Below are positions 53,509 to 64,000 of a stretch of DNA of 64,000 bases, piece by piece. The notes beneath the pieces were generated by a model. That model ran no database searches. It saw nothing but the letters and a program-made list of their open reading frames with translations, and had not been told where the DNA came from. Positions within the stretch are counted from its first letter, which is position 1. Each line of letters starts with the position of its first letter. The translations under genes were made by a program, and so were the position numbers. Origin of the DNA: Tubiluchus corallicola (taxonomy: Eukaryota; Priapulida; Priapulimorpha; Priapulimorphida; Tubiluchidae); assembly GCA_030141605.1 (NCBI GenBank), contig JAQGDQ010000341.1, positions 1 to 64,000 on the forward strand. The letters run 5' to 3'.

Positions 53509-54201
53509 GTATTTATTTTTCTGGTCATTTGCAGTGCAGTAAGCTCCAGTAGATTAATTAGTATCAGAGTTTAGTAAACTTATGGTGCACTTATAGTTTG
53601 CTACTAAGTGAGTAAACTGAAAACCATTTGTAATCAACTTAACATTAACATTTTCAGATTTTGGCTCTAAATTTTTCACATAAATATCAGTTTGGTTTTT
53701 GTGCATTTGCTTTGCAGCCTTGGCATTCATATCTCCATTGGAAAACTTGTATTTTAGTCATTGTAGTGGAGTTATCACATTTCTTTTCAAAGCATTTTGT
53801 TAAAACATGCGTGGCACAAATTTCTTCCCTGTCTTGTTATTCTAAGTTGCCTCTATACTTTTAAATTAGTATTTTGCTCTTTGAAAAATACTGGAGCTTT
53901 GTCGTTGCAAATGTCAACTTAATGTATGACTAAAATATGTAGCACATTGTTTTGCAGCAGTACAAGAAATGGCTAGATTATACTGAATCATCACCGAGGC
54001 AGAATATGTAGCTGCTCGCATGTATAGCATAATACTTGTTTCAATACACATTTGTACTGAGTTCATTCTTGAAAGATTATGCCCATGCTTAAACCAGTCC
54101 ATTAGTTCTTTTTAAAACAAGCATGCAATTCTCTTCAGTATTGTCGTGTATAGCTCTTATTGGACGTCTCAGTTGTATTATTGTGTTGATTCTGAGATCT
54201 A

Positions 54202-54676
54202 CAGGGTGCTTCAAAAGAAACAGTATCGTAGAAATTTGCTGTCAAATTACAAAGAAATGTGGCCGAGTGTTAAATAATATAGTAGGTGATTATACTACAC
54301 AATCACTGTTGAAAGTGTATGCCAAAACTTGCAGGCAAAAATTGAATACCAAACCTTAATTCTGATTAGCAATTTTGCTGTTAGCTATATGTTCAACGTA
54401 AAATATTTATTGTTACATACACATGCAAGCATACGTACTAAAAATAACAATAATAAGAGCAACTATTGACTAATATTTTTTATTAAATTGCAGTGTTGGT
54501 TCTACAATTTGTTTTTTCTTCTAAGTAAAAAGAGATAATTGATTAGCAGATTTTCTGGACCAATTTTATTATTCATTAACAGTGCCTTTTTGTAGTAAAA
54601 AATGCATTGTGACATGGAATATTGCACTTCTGCTAGCATACATTTGTTAGCGCACCATTTCTTTTGGAACATCCTG
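54202..54676. mobile_element. Mariner-like non-autonomous element
   Basis: The left end CAGGGTGCTTCAAAAGAAAC and the reversed right end CAGGATGTTCCAAAAGAAAT are imperfect terminal repeats of mariner type. Each is bounded by TA (54200-54201 and 54677-54678). The 475-base interior has no transposase-like reading frame and no catalytic motif. The end mismatches indicate an old insertion. Confidence 0.75.
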
Positions 54677-54678
54677 TA

Positions 54679-57494
54679 TGTTGTAATGCTACACTAGGTT
54701 TACATTTGGATATTCTCGCATTAAATATGTGCATTTTTGGATTTTTGTACCAGGCAGGAATAACTGTGGTTATTTTCAATAACATGCTAAATGGTTGTGC
54801 CTGTGTGGTGTGCAACCGATGTCGCACTTACACTCGTATACTATGTTCTAATGAACACTGCCATGTTCTAATGCAAACTTTATGGTCGATTGTATGACAA
54901 ACAAAAAAGGGTGTCTGGGTTGTACAATAAAAAACTGTATTCAATTGCATGGCAAAAACAGCCTTTACGCGATACACTTGAAGTTTTGTTCGATACGCAG
55001 GCTAGGAATCTGTCGCCGTGCATGCTTATTATTTGAATCTATGAACAGCTGTTACTTGCATAGCATTTCCATTGCTGTTGCACTGTAATGCAACTGCACT
55101 TGCCACGTTAGTGCAGCAGTAAATTGTCAAGATGGTATGGAACCAACCTCTATATATGTGCAACAGTTGTAAAGATAGTCCTGTCTGTTTTGTAATGGTT
55201 AGCATTTTTCATTTTTATATAATGCGGGAAGCTGTTAGCAAAGTAATGTTGGTGTTCTGTTTTTTTCAAGTAATTCGTGACTTTTAATTCATATTTTTAC
55301 ACCATAAACTCATGTATGTGAAACATAAACTGTAATTGCTAACTATAGGCGTCACTATGCAGGAAGTCAATGTTCTGGTTTATTTTCATTTGTCACAAGT
55401 GAAGTGTTATTTCCATGGTGTACCATTTGATTTTACTAACTAAAATGCTAAAATAGCTTTGGCTTTACTAATTGAATCTATACCTACTCTCTGTGTTTTT
55501 CGCAGTAGTTAAAAAATTGTGGCATAACTCAGAAAATGCTTTGGAGACACGTTGTCTGTTTATTTTTCATGTAGCTTACTTTAACACACATCAGAATTTT
55601 TCTACAAAGGTTTTTTTGTAACAAAATTATAATATGCAGTTTCATAAGACTCAATATTAAATTCACTTTGTCGAATATATGGGCCAGTGTATGTGCTTAG
55701 TTTTATCTGGAAATTAAACCACTCGAAGAAAGTGTTTATACTATCACACATTTATATGCCTGAATTGTAAACCAGGCTTAACTCTGTCTATGCAGCTTGT
55801 TGGTTTAAGTTAGTTTTTAACATGCATATGATTTTTTTTTACCAAAATGAAGCAACTGTTTCACAAGTGACACTTTTTCTATAAAACAAAACAAAACAGA
55901 TTGTCTAAAACTTATTTTTTTATGGGGATAATGATGAAAATAAACTAATTAATGCAGTCACATTGTGCCTTCGCACTGTATTTAACTTCCATTTTTATGC
56001 TGAGAGCAGTGTATGGTGTATTATTATAAAAGTGCTAGTGTTATGATTCATGTTGGCAAATTGTCAACAGTCAAACTAGAAAAAAAACACCAGGTAAAGG
56101 TGTGATTCACCATTTTGCCTGAAAAGTTTCTTGTGTAGCCTATAATGGTTAGTTCATTATTTCCCAAGTGAAACGAAACAAACTAGATTACAATTAAGGA
56201 TGATACTTAGAAGTTTTATTGCAATGTGTTTAAATTACACGATGTGCCTTTGTAAAAATATTCTCTTAAAGACATTTTTTGCAGCAAGTAATGCATAAAA
56301 TAGGTGACATAAAAATTAGTTTGTGGTTATGAAATGAATGCAAAACATGGACATTTCAAATGTGGCCAATGAGTGACACTTGACAATCAGTAACCTCTAT
56401 CAAGTAATTGCTGAAGTGAAGATTGCCATGTCATGTGATTACCACGGGATCTGGTTCAAAAATGCATGGGCCAGTTTTATTTTAATTCAAAATTCATGTA
56501 AATCTATACTACATGTAATAAAAATGGTCAAATGTGATCAGCAAAAAATCATTACATCAACACATTACAAATTTGAATCTACATCCTCTACTGTCATCCA
56601 AGATAAAAAAGGTGATTCTCATTAAGAATGTCAAGGTTACATCAATTTGTCTATGAAAGTTAGTTTAAGAAAGAGGCATTGAAAAACTGAACTAACCAGG
56701 ATTCTAATCCAGAATGTCCTGCTTACATAACAGGTTGTCGCATCAGCGATATTATTGACCCAAACTAGCAGAGCTGGTCTGAATGCTCACCCTAGCGGCC
56801 TACCAGCATTAATCGGAGCCACCTATATTTTGAATATACTCAACAGTTCGACTAGCAAGCCTCTGCGCTTTTCTATGGGGGTCTTCAGAACACATTTGTC
56901 AGTGATGCTTGTATAAAAGCTGTCTGTATATGGTTAGTATTGGGTTTACAACACCCATTCACAAAACAATAGGCTTGCTTCACACAACACCATACTGCAA
57001 TGACTTTTGAAGTCTGAATGGGGCTAATGAAACAGACATAATATTTTGCATAAATATCGCTTTTAGTAAAATGATGCTAAATTGTATACACAAAACTACA
57101 CACTACATGCATCTACCACAGATGAAAAATGTTGCTATTTTGAATAGCCACTATAAAAGACAAAATGATTGGTTACAATAAACAATAATCAGTTTGCACA
57201 TCTAAATCAGTGCTTAATAAATGTGCTGTCAAGACTTTTTTAAAATATTGCGTTAATACTTTGTTTTAGACTTAGCATTAGCTTCAAAAGTGTCATTATA
57301 ATATTATATATATATATAATATTATATATTTATAATATGCAGTCTGATCAATGCTGTATTACAAAGCAACAAACTGGTACTGTAGATGTTACATGATTCT
57401 CTTCTAGTAACCAACTCGTATTATGACTAGGTACATAGGCATGAACCTAATGATGATTATTTACATTACAAGGTTTTAAAACAAGAAAAGTTCA
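54679..57494. other. Intergenic, no gene recognised
   Basis: AT-rich sequence between the mariner-like element and the 3' end of MRPL42. An AT palindrome (ATAATATTATATATATATAT region) lies at about 57298-57335. A weak tRNA-like arm pattern on the minus strand at about 56700-56760 is too degenerate to call. Confidence 0.5.
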
Positions 57495-59721
57495 CTATAG
57501 ATATGTGGGGGTGTCCTTCATAGGGTTTGGTTCTGCTAACGTGCCATCATCTCTGGCTTTATATCGATGCTTTACAAGCTCTCGTCTACGACTGAAAAGT
57601 GAAAACAAATTGTGATTACAACTAGGCATTAGCCAATAGCAAAAAATGACATATTTTTAGATTTACTTATGCCAGTGCTTAATGGCTATCCTATATTATA
57701 CTAAATTGTTTATACTAAAAGCTACTGGAGCAACACACTGTAAGAGCATAGTACAGTTGTACCAAATTTGTCTATTCATTTGAAATAATTAACATTTAAA
57801 CTGAAAAGACTGTCACTCTGCAGTTTACAATGTCCCTGTGGCGACGAGAAACCTACAATATCTTACTTGCAGTACTAGAATGCATTAGACCCTCAAAATG
57901 ACAAAATCTTTAAAACACACATTTGTTAAATGTGTTCCTTATAACACATAATGTAGGATGCCTTGTGTGTAAGTGAATGTAAAATCTGCACACAGTAGTT
58001 TTAGCATAAGAATTATACGGCTCAGATTTGAAGTAATTTATGGTACATGTTTGAAGATGAATTCAATATCAAATCTTTCAACAATGAGCTACTGAGGGAG
58101 AGTTCGTTCAACTAACCTGTGAGGAAACCAATGTGTCTTGTCATTGTGAAACATTTGCATTAGTTCTTTACGTGTTGGACCCTTGCGGTCTCTGAAGAAT
58201 CTTTCCTGGTAATCTTCGACATGCTGAACTTTCAGCACAGAAGAGCCGAACTGCAACTCTGATTCGGACCTCTCCAAAGGCTGCAAGGCAAAATTTTTTA
58301 TTTATAAAAAACTAAATGATGTGGAGCTCAGTTAGTATCAAACTTGTTTTTTGAAGAAAAATATAATTATCTTGCTATGACCACTAACTACTTCATTGTA
58401 ACAGGATGCTAATTCGCTAAAATGAGCTACTACCTTGTTAGGACGACTTACTACCTCATTATAACGGGATACTAATTCATTAAAATGAGCCACTACCTTG
58501 TTATAATGACTTACTACCTCGTTATAATAGATACTACCACATTATAACGAGAAATTTACATCATTATAACAGTTTAATATCTGATTATAATGACATAACA
58601 ATCTTGTTATAATGATGAAAAGATATCTTGCTATAATAGTATAAAGATACCTTGTAATAATGATGTAGCTATCTTGTTATAATGAGATACAACCTTATTA
58701 TAACGAGATATTAACTCTTTCTAGCGACTTACTACATCGTTACAAAATACTGACACGTTATCTCATTATAATAAGTTAGTAACCTAACCATACAGTAAGT
58801 CATTATAAAGAGGTAATAAGTTGTTATAATGCAGTAGTAAGTGGTTTGAACGAGTTACGTATCATGTTATAACGAGGTAGTAAGTCATTATAACGAGTTA
58901 GTATATCATCATATAATGAGATAAAATGAGGTGTTCCTCTATTAATAATAATCTTGACATTAAGAATAATTAAACAATTAATACTTTTACTTGTTTGAAC
59001 TGGTAAAAGGGAATTTTCTAGTATTGTTACACTTTACCCAAGAAGACAACATGCCATATTATCAGCTGCTTCACGATTCATTGAAACGCAATGTAGTTAC
59101 ATGTAGGCACAAATTATAATTTATAGGCCTAATTATTACTAGAAAACTTAGGCATATACTGCAACTAACTTGTAAATTACCATATACCATGAGTAACAGT
59201 ATATACATGTATCATAAAATGTGCACTGACCAGTGTATGTTCGTAAGGAAATTCTGGTTCTGGGTGATAACAAACAATAGTGCATCCATCATCGGTTACA
59301 GTGATTCCTTCTTTAGGTTCTTGAAAGTGTTGAAGCTTTTCTGTTATGCCAGTACTAGTAGTAGACTGCTCATGAGTTGTGGATGAAAATCCACCTAAAA
59401 ACATACATTAATTAATCAAGGTGTTGCCAGAGATGTGAGATTATATAAAAAATCAGAAGGAAAGCCCAGACTTCGCAGACATTAACGTCAAATAGTGAGT
59501 TTTGCATCTAACATATTAGTATCATTACACTAAGTAGTTGACTGGTATGCACAAGGAACATTACGCTCGTCTATTTGATTAGAACATCTTTTAATAAGAT
59601 TTTGAAGCTACAGTTCCTTACATAGGAATAGTTTTAAACTCTTACGCTGAAAGAAATTTGAAAATCCAACAACTTTCTGACTAAAAACACGACATCGTAG
59701 ATACAAACTCCGCATAGCCAT
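57495..59721 (-). CDS. MRPL42: Mitochondrial ribosomal protein L42, four exons
   Basis: MRPL42 is a component of the mitochondrial large ribosomal subunit. It has four minus-strand exons: 59721-59646, 59394-59231, 58280-58117 and 57591-57495. Phases fit at each junction (C|GT, codon boundary, AG|T), giving 166 residues (human 142). The N-terminus MAMRSLYLRCRVFSQKVVGF is basic, hydroxylated and lacks acidic residues, as expected for a mitochondrial targeting peptide. The hallmark TIVCYHPEPEFPYEHT lies in exon 2. Exon 3 carries the family's KTHWFPH motif (human KHRWYPH), completed by SRRREL in exon 4. The C-terminus DGTLAEPNPMKDTPTYL is longer than in mammals. Introns are 251, 950 and 525 bases with GT-AG ends; intron 2 has a GTCAGT donor. 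The palindromic repeat array at 58380-58925 lies in intron 2. Confidence 0.94.
58380..58925. repeat. TTATAAYGAG repeat array forming an inverted structure
   Basis: About twenty degenerate units of 22-28 bases carry the word (C)TCGTTATAACGAG with ACTACC or GATACTA beside it. From about 58380 to 58790 units read CTTACTACCTCGTTATAATG. From about 58790 to 58925 they read the reverse, as in GTTATAACGAGGTAGTAAG, so the array could fold into a long hairpin. The core word resembles the inner part of the pogo-like end at 53438-53457 (CGTTATAACGAGG). Confidence 0.8.
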
Positions 59722-61263
59722 GCTTCGTAACTAAGCTGTACGTAAACGCAAAATGTCAGCATTGAACGAAGAACGGGTGAAAAACAAACGTGCCTCACTG
59801 TAGAACCGTACTGAGTCGCATACATGTAGCAATTACTAAACCATAAAGTAACTTTTAAATTCGCGAATACTTATTATCTTTCACTGAAATTTTCGGTGCT
59901 TATTCTTACTTAGTTTGACAACTTGCAAGCTAGAATACAACGTTCAATGATGGGTGATGCTGGAAGACATCTATATTAACCATGTGGGTCCCAAGTCTAT
60001 GTAATATGTCCTGATCAGCACCCGTACCAAGTTTGTACCCACTATGAAGTGTCTCAGCTTGTTTGCGCATACATATCCTTCCTCAAAGAGATGTAAACAA
60101 GCGCAATCAGTACTGTAAATGAATCCGCGCCATGCTATCTTGGCATCAAGTATTATAGTAGTTGTCTGTTTATTTATTGACCTGCATGCCAGGGAATTGC
60201 CAAACCTTGATAAATTGCTAACCATTAACCATCTTATTGGCTCTATTCACCTTACCCATACATTAATAAGCTTAATTAATATTTTTATAATTTATGCAAT
60301 CAACATGCTTGCAATGTTCACAGATTAATTTTGTTCAAGGCAAAAAAATTTACAATTAATTAAAGAATCATTTAATTAATTTTCGACGAATTGTTTGCTT
60401 AATTTATTTTAGTAAATTTATTTTATTTCTATTAATAATTTTATTTTTCTAATATGTTTTTTATTTATCAATATTCACTTTTTATTATTTACAATAATTT
60501 ATTATTGTTGTTACTTTCTGTTAACAACTTACATAAACTAAGACAAGAAAAAGATCTTGTCACCGATAACTAAAAGACAAAATTAACCAGCAATCTAGCT
60601 TAACCATTTACAATTACATAATATATTAATGCTAGGTAATGCCTACATAGTAGTAATATATTATGTAATACTGCATCAGACGTTAGCGTTTATCTGGTCT
60701 AACAGCCCCAGTGACCCCATTAACGTTATCATTAAAACAATATCAATGAATGGGCGTGTTGATAGCATTTAACACGTTAATGCACAGCTTTTCATTTTTG
60801 ACAAATGATAATCAACAAGGAAAATACATGCATTGAAATCCTCGTTTAAACTATCAAATCTTGTAGCGGTTTTGCACTTTTGAATTTTCGTGGAAGATTC
60901 ACTACTAAAAAGTGTCAGATAGGGTTTGGGTTTTTCTTTATTTTTTTTCTTGGTGGAAACACCCAAGAAAAAAATGACACAATTGGATAACTAAAGAACT
61001 TCACAGGCTTTCGAACCATGTATAACAGGATAAATTTTGTTAGCGTAATTTCTTGCAATAAGTCAACAACCTCTGAAAATAACACGTTTTTACTTACCAC
61101 ACAGGTCTTATTTATGAACTGCATTCAGTTCTTATAGCGGCCAACAAATCTAATTGAATTCCCGATCGCTTTATTTTTAATGACGCAGTTTTGCGCTGCA
61201 TTTGTGTTCATCAGGAAATACATCGTGCTTCGTGCGTTAAATCGTTATAACTAATTAGAGTAT
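59722..61263. other. MRPL42 upstream flank, no other gene
   Basis: This should contain the MRPL42 promoter at its left end, but no clear core element is seen. The stretch at about 60320-60520 is very AT-rich. The ORFs here look like chance. Confidence 0.5.
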
Positions 61264-61269
61264 ATAATT

Positions 61270-62161
61270 GTTGGGAGCCGAGTGGACCACTGCGCCAAGT
61301 AGACCACTTGATGCGCTAAAAGTAGTGTCCTACATGGGCAGCCCAAGTAGGACACTAGCGATAAATGTAGGTGTTAGATGTAGGATTGTTTAGCTGTAGA
61401 CTTAAATATTAAGTGAGAATATTCCAGTGTTTATGAACTTTTGTCACGTTTTACCTTTTGTCAAGTTTTGGTTTATTGTGTTACTAGTAATAAGTTTTTT
61501 GAGTTTTTTGAGTCCCAACCAAAATGTTATTTTGTAATATTGTTGTAGCTTAGCCTGTTATTTACTTTGCTCGTATTTATTATTGTTTCCATAGTCATAT
61601 TTATTTTTATTTTGTATTACATTCTGTGAAAGTGCTTTGCTAATTTAGTCAAATATTTTCCTACTTGAATTGTATAAACATGTTTATAAAAATGCAGCTG
61701 ATAAATTTTTCTAACATTAATTCCAAATCCTCAGTGTGGATGAAAAATATTGGTTTGTTATAGCGATGTTGCCCTATGAACAAACTGATATTTTCAAAAC
61801 AAAACAAAATTGATTTTGAACTGAAATAGCAATCACTGTGTGTATGTATGAGTGGGCATAAACTGATCGCTTCAAAGGCAAGGTAGCCATCAAAAAAATT
61901 TTTGCTGAGCTAATTAAGTCCAACCTCTCGACCTCCTCGCGGTGCTTCTACCAGCTCAGAATAAAATTCTTTTATTTTATTAGATGTATAATAAATTATT
62001 CAACGTGTACTAACGTTTTTAATTATTATTATTACATAAACAAGCACAACGGACGGTATCAGTACACTTAACGACTCAATTCGCGACCTGTCTCTAGTGT
62101 CCTACTTGGGCAGCCCGTAGACCGCGGTCTACTTGGCGCAGTGGTCCACTCGGCTCCCAAC
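61270..62161. mobile_element. 892-bp non-autonomous element, 36-bp perfect TIRs, 6-bp TSD
   Basis: Both ends begin GTTGGGAGCCGAGTGGACCA and match perfectly for 36 bases. They are flanked by ATAATT at 61264-61269 and 62162-62167. Inside the left end, a near-perfect hairpin (61324-61356, AGTGTCCTAC...GTAGGACACT, one-base loop) follows. Inside the right end the same AGTGTCCTACTTGGGCAGCC recurs in direct orientation at 62096, followed by a perfect 16-base palindrome, GTAGACCGCGGTCTAC, at 62117-62132. The AT-rich interior has no transposase ORF. The perfect TIRs indicate recent mobility or strong constraint. I cannot assign a superfamily with confidence. Confidence 0.88.
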
Positions 62162-62725
62162 ATAATTATAGTGCTTGAATGCTCTTCTTGCAGAAATTTT
62201 TCATGTTCTGAATGTTAATACGCTAGAATAAAACTCGGTAATATCTTTTCAAGAGGCGTTTTCAGGTTTCCGTTTGTATTTACCCATCATCATTATCATG
62301 TTGTAGTTTTCTGCGCCAGACGGGAATTTGCGGCGATTCAGCTCTGTAAATTGTCATAAAAGTATGTATTTTTGGCTAGTATTCAGGCATTTTTAAAATT
62401 AGCTTTAGATACTAGTTCACGATTAATCAAGCCCTAGTGAATGAGCTTGTGTACTCCGGTAGCAGACAAATCTTGTCAGATATAATAAACTGTTTGATGG
62501 TAACCGGCAAGTGAAAGGATGAACATGTGTGCCGTCATTGCAATGTGCATATATGCTATATTTGTTCCTCTTTCCCCTCTGGGCCTCTCACTGGTTATTA
62601 GTGATGGGGCTTTAAGTAGGGATTAAGTCGTTTTTGGTATTTCACTTGTTTTTCTTTATCTTTCAGACTTGAATTAGACAGCCAGGCTTTTCTGTTAAAA
62701 TTGTACGGTATTTTTATGCACAAAG
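62162..62725 (+). promoter_or_regulatory. TATDN1 5' flank and probable leader exon boundary
   Basis: A pyrimidine-rich tract ending TTCTTTATCTTTCAG (about 62653-62667) lies about 59 bases before the TATDN1 ATG and looks like a splice acceptor. Transcription would therefore start upstream, possibly close to or within the 892-bp element. No core promoter motif is evident. Confidence 0.35.
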
Positions 62726-63637
62726 ATGGCTTCGGGCAAGCTGTTAAAGTTTATTGATATTGGTGTGAATCTGACAGACCCAGTTTTCAGGGGCATTTAT
62801 CATGGCAAATCAAAACATATTGACGACTTTTCTGCTGTTTTAAAGCGAGCATTTGATGTGGGCATGCAAAAAATGCTTGTTACTGGAGGTAGTCTAAAGG
62901 ATAGCGAAGAAGCACTGCAATTGGCAAGTGATAACGAGTGTCTTTACTGCACTGTGGGGTGTCATCCAACGCGTTGTCAAAATTTTGAAGAATTTGGGGC
63001 AGATGCATACATGAACGACTTACAGACTTTGGCACTAAAAAATCCCGAGAAGGTGGTAGCAGTTGGAGAATGCGGTTTAGATTATGACAGACTGCATTTT
63101 TGTCCCAAAGAAATTCAATTGAAATATTTTGAGAAACAAATAGACATTGCGGAATCAACGAGACTTCCTATGTTTCTTCACAACCGCAACTCAACTAAAG
63201 ATTTGGTTGAGATTCTTCGGCGGAATCGGGACCGTTACATTGGTGGTGTTGTGCATTCATTCACAGGATCCAAGCAAGATGTTGGTGACATTCTTGATTT
63301 GGACTTGTACATTGGAATTAATGGCTGTTCTTTAAAGACACACGAAAACATTGAAGCAATGTGTACCATACCTTCTAATAGACTCATGATAGAAACAGAT
63401 GCCCCCTGGTGTGAAATTAAACCTACTCATGCCGGATACAGCTGCATTAAAACAAAGTTTCCGTCAAGGAAAAAGGAAAAATGGGAAGACGGTTGTTGTG
63501 TGAAAGGACGCAATGAACCTGCACATATTGTTCAGGTCTTAGAGATAGTGGCTGCATCAAGAGAAGAAGATATAGAAGAACTCTGTAGTGCAATTTATCA
63601 CAACTCTGTAAAGCTTTTCTTCAATCATGAAAGTTAA
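62726..63637 (+). CDS. TATDN1: TatD-family metal-dependent deoxyribonuclease TATDN1
   Basis: TATDN1 is a member of the TatD amidohydrolase-fold nucleases, thought to act in DNA degradation and repair. The protein is 303 residues (human 297) and collinear with family members throughout. Landmarks: DIGVNLTDP from residue 11, GCHPTRC with His80, GECGLDYDR with the metal-bridging Glu, [10 protein letters not shown] with its metal His, VVHSFTGS, and the C-terminal metal site IETDAPWC (Asp225). The human FLHCRNS has Asn for Cys here, which should not disturb the metal ligands. A Lys-rich insertion, [11 protein letters not shown], sits near residue 250 and matches the family's THAG...KKKWE segment. 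The start is the first in-frame ATG, in a fair context (AAGATGG). The coding region is a single exon, while vertebrate orthologues have many introns. The upstream acceptor argues against a simple retrocopy. No AATAAA was seen in the 360 bases that remain. Confidence 0.96.
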   Translation: MASGKLLKFIDIGVNLTDPVFRGIYHGKSKHIDDFSAVLKRAFDVGMQKMLVTGGSLKDSEEALQLASDNECLYCTVGCHPTRCQNFEEFGADAYMNDLQTLALKNPEKVVAVGECGLDYDRLHFCPKEIQLKYFEKQIDIAESTRLPMFLHNRNSTKDLVEILRRNRDRYIGGVVHSFTGSKQDVGDILDLDLYIGINGCSLKTHENIEAMCTIPSNRLMIETDAPWCEIKPTHAGYSCIKTKFPSRKKEKWEDGCCVKGRNEPAHIVQVLEIVAASREEDIEELCSAIYHNSVKLFFNHES

Positions 63638-64000
63638 CAAACATCATTGATTAGTGAAATTCATACAAACATCGTGGTAACTCTAATTGTGGTTGTACAT
63701 AAAGTTACAAAAATATTTAGGTATAATTGTGAATTTGAATGGTTTACGGTCATTTTTGTGACTCATTGCGGACAATGTATCATTGACGAACTTGCCTTTC
63801 ATTTTGAAAAAGTTTGTGATGAGAAATTTCTTTAGGTAGGCCTAGATATGTTTGCTTAAATTGTTAAATACAGAATTTTTGAAGTAAAACAAACTCCGGT
63901 GCAAGAAAAATGTGTGGATGCATTGAAAACAAAAGTTAAAACAAAAGTCTAAAGTGAATTTTAAAATGTTACAGTTTATGTATTAAAATGTCTGGTAAAA
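63638..64000. other. TATDN1 3' flank to window edge
   Basis: AT-rich sequence, probably 3' UTR in part. Nothing else is recognised. Confidence 0.5.

Noticed and set aside
56700-56760. tRNA-like arms on the minus strand
   Set aside because: The B-box equivalent is GATTAGAATCC, without the invariant TTCGA, and no cloverleaf closes.
59634-59825. 63-residue ORF as MRPL42 exon 1
   Set aside because: Its frame does not fit the phase of exon 2. The other frame, starting MAMRSLYL at 59721, gives a targeting peptide and the correct C|GT phase.

Overview
The window is nuclear DNA of a multicellular animal, most likely an invertebrate; the clade cannot be fixed from sequence alone. Evidence: AT-rich sequence, GT-AG introns in animal genes, an inositol trisphosphate receptor gene, two C2H2 zinc-finger genes, long (GA)n/(CT)n/(CA)n microsatellites, many minisatellites, and non-autonomous elements with mariner-, pogo- and unassigned-type ends. 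Six genes can be supported; everything else is intron, repeat or unexplained intergenic sequence.

Left part (1-28 kb). The first three coding exons of an inositol 1,4,5-trisphosphate receptor (ITPR) lie on the minus strand (26708-26611, 24185-24115, 19842-19700). Their splice phases match exactly. No later exon was recognised, so 1-19699 is probably intron 3 of this gene running off the left edge. That stretch holds a 4.5 kb near-perfect inverted repeat (arms about 1-1424 and 3111-4503), a 35-bp tandem array in its spacer, a 29-bp x8 array (4781-5012), a (GA)n tract of about 720 bp, a (CT)n tract, and copies of a short interspersed element ending in (ATG)n. The donor of ITPR exon 1 lies inside a perfect 42-bp triplication, so three identical donors stand in a row.

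Middle part (28-50 kb). This is mostly repeats and unassigned AT-rich DNA. It carries two intronless C2H2 zinc-finger genes: one on the minus strand (36870-38465, nine fingers after a novel-looking degenerate repeat region) and one on the plus strand (47857-48939, nine intact fingers plus one decayed).

Right part (50-64 kb). This is the densest stretch. EIF3J is on the plus strand (one coding exon, probable 5' UTR exon ending at 50595), followed by a pogo-like and a mariner-like miniature element. MRPL42 is on the minus strand (four exons, 59721-57495), with a palindromic repeat array in its second intron. An 892-bp element with 36-bp perfect terminal repeats and a 6-bp target duplication lies at 61270-62161. 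TATDN1 is on the plus strand (62726-63637, one coding exon). The genes act in unrelated housekeeping processes (calcium release, translation initiation, mitochondrial translation, nuclease activity, DNA binding), and nothing suggests operon-like co-function.
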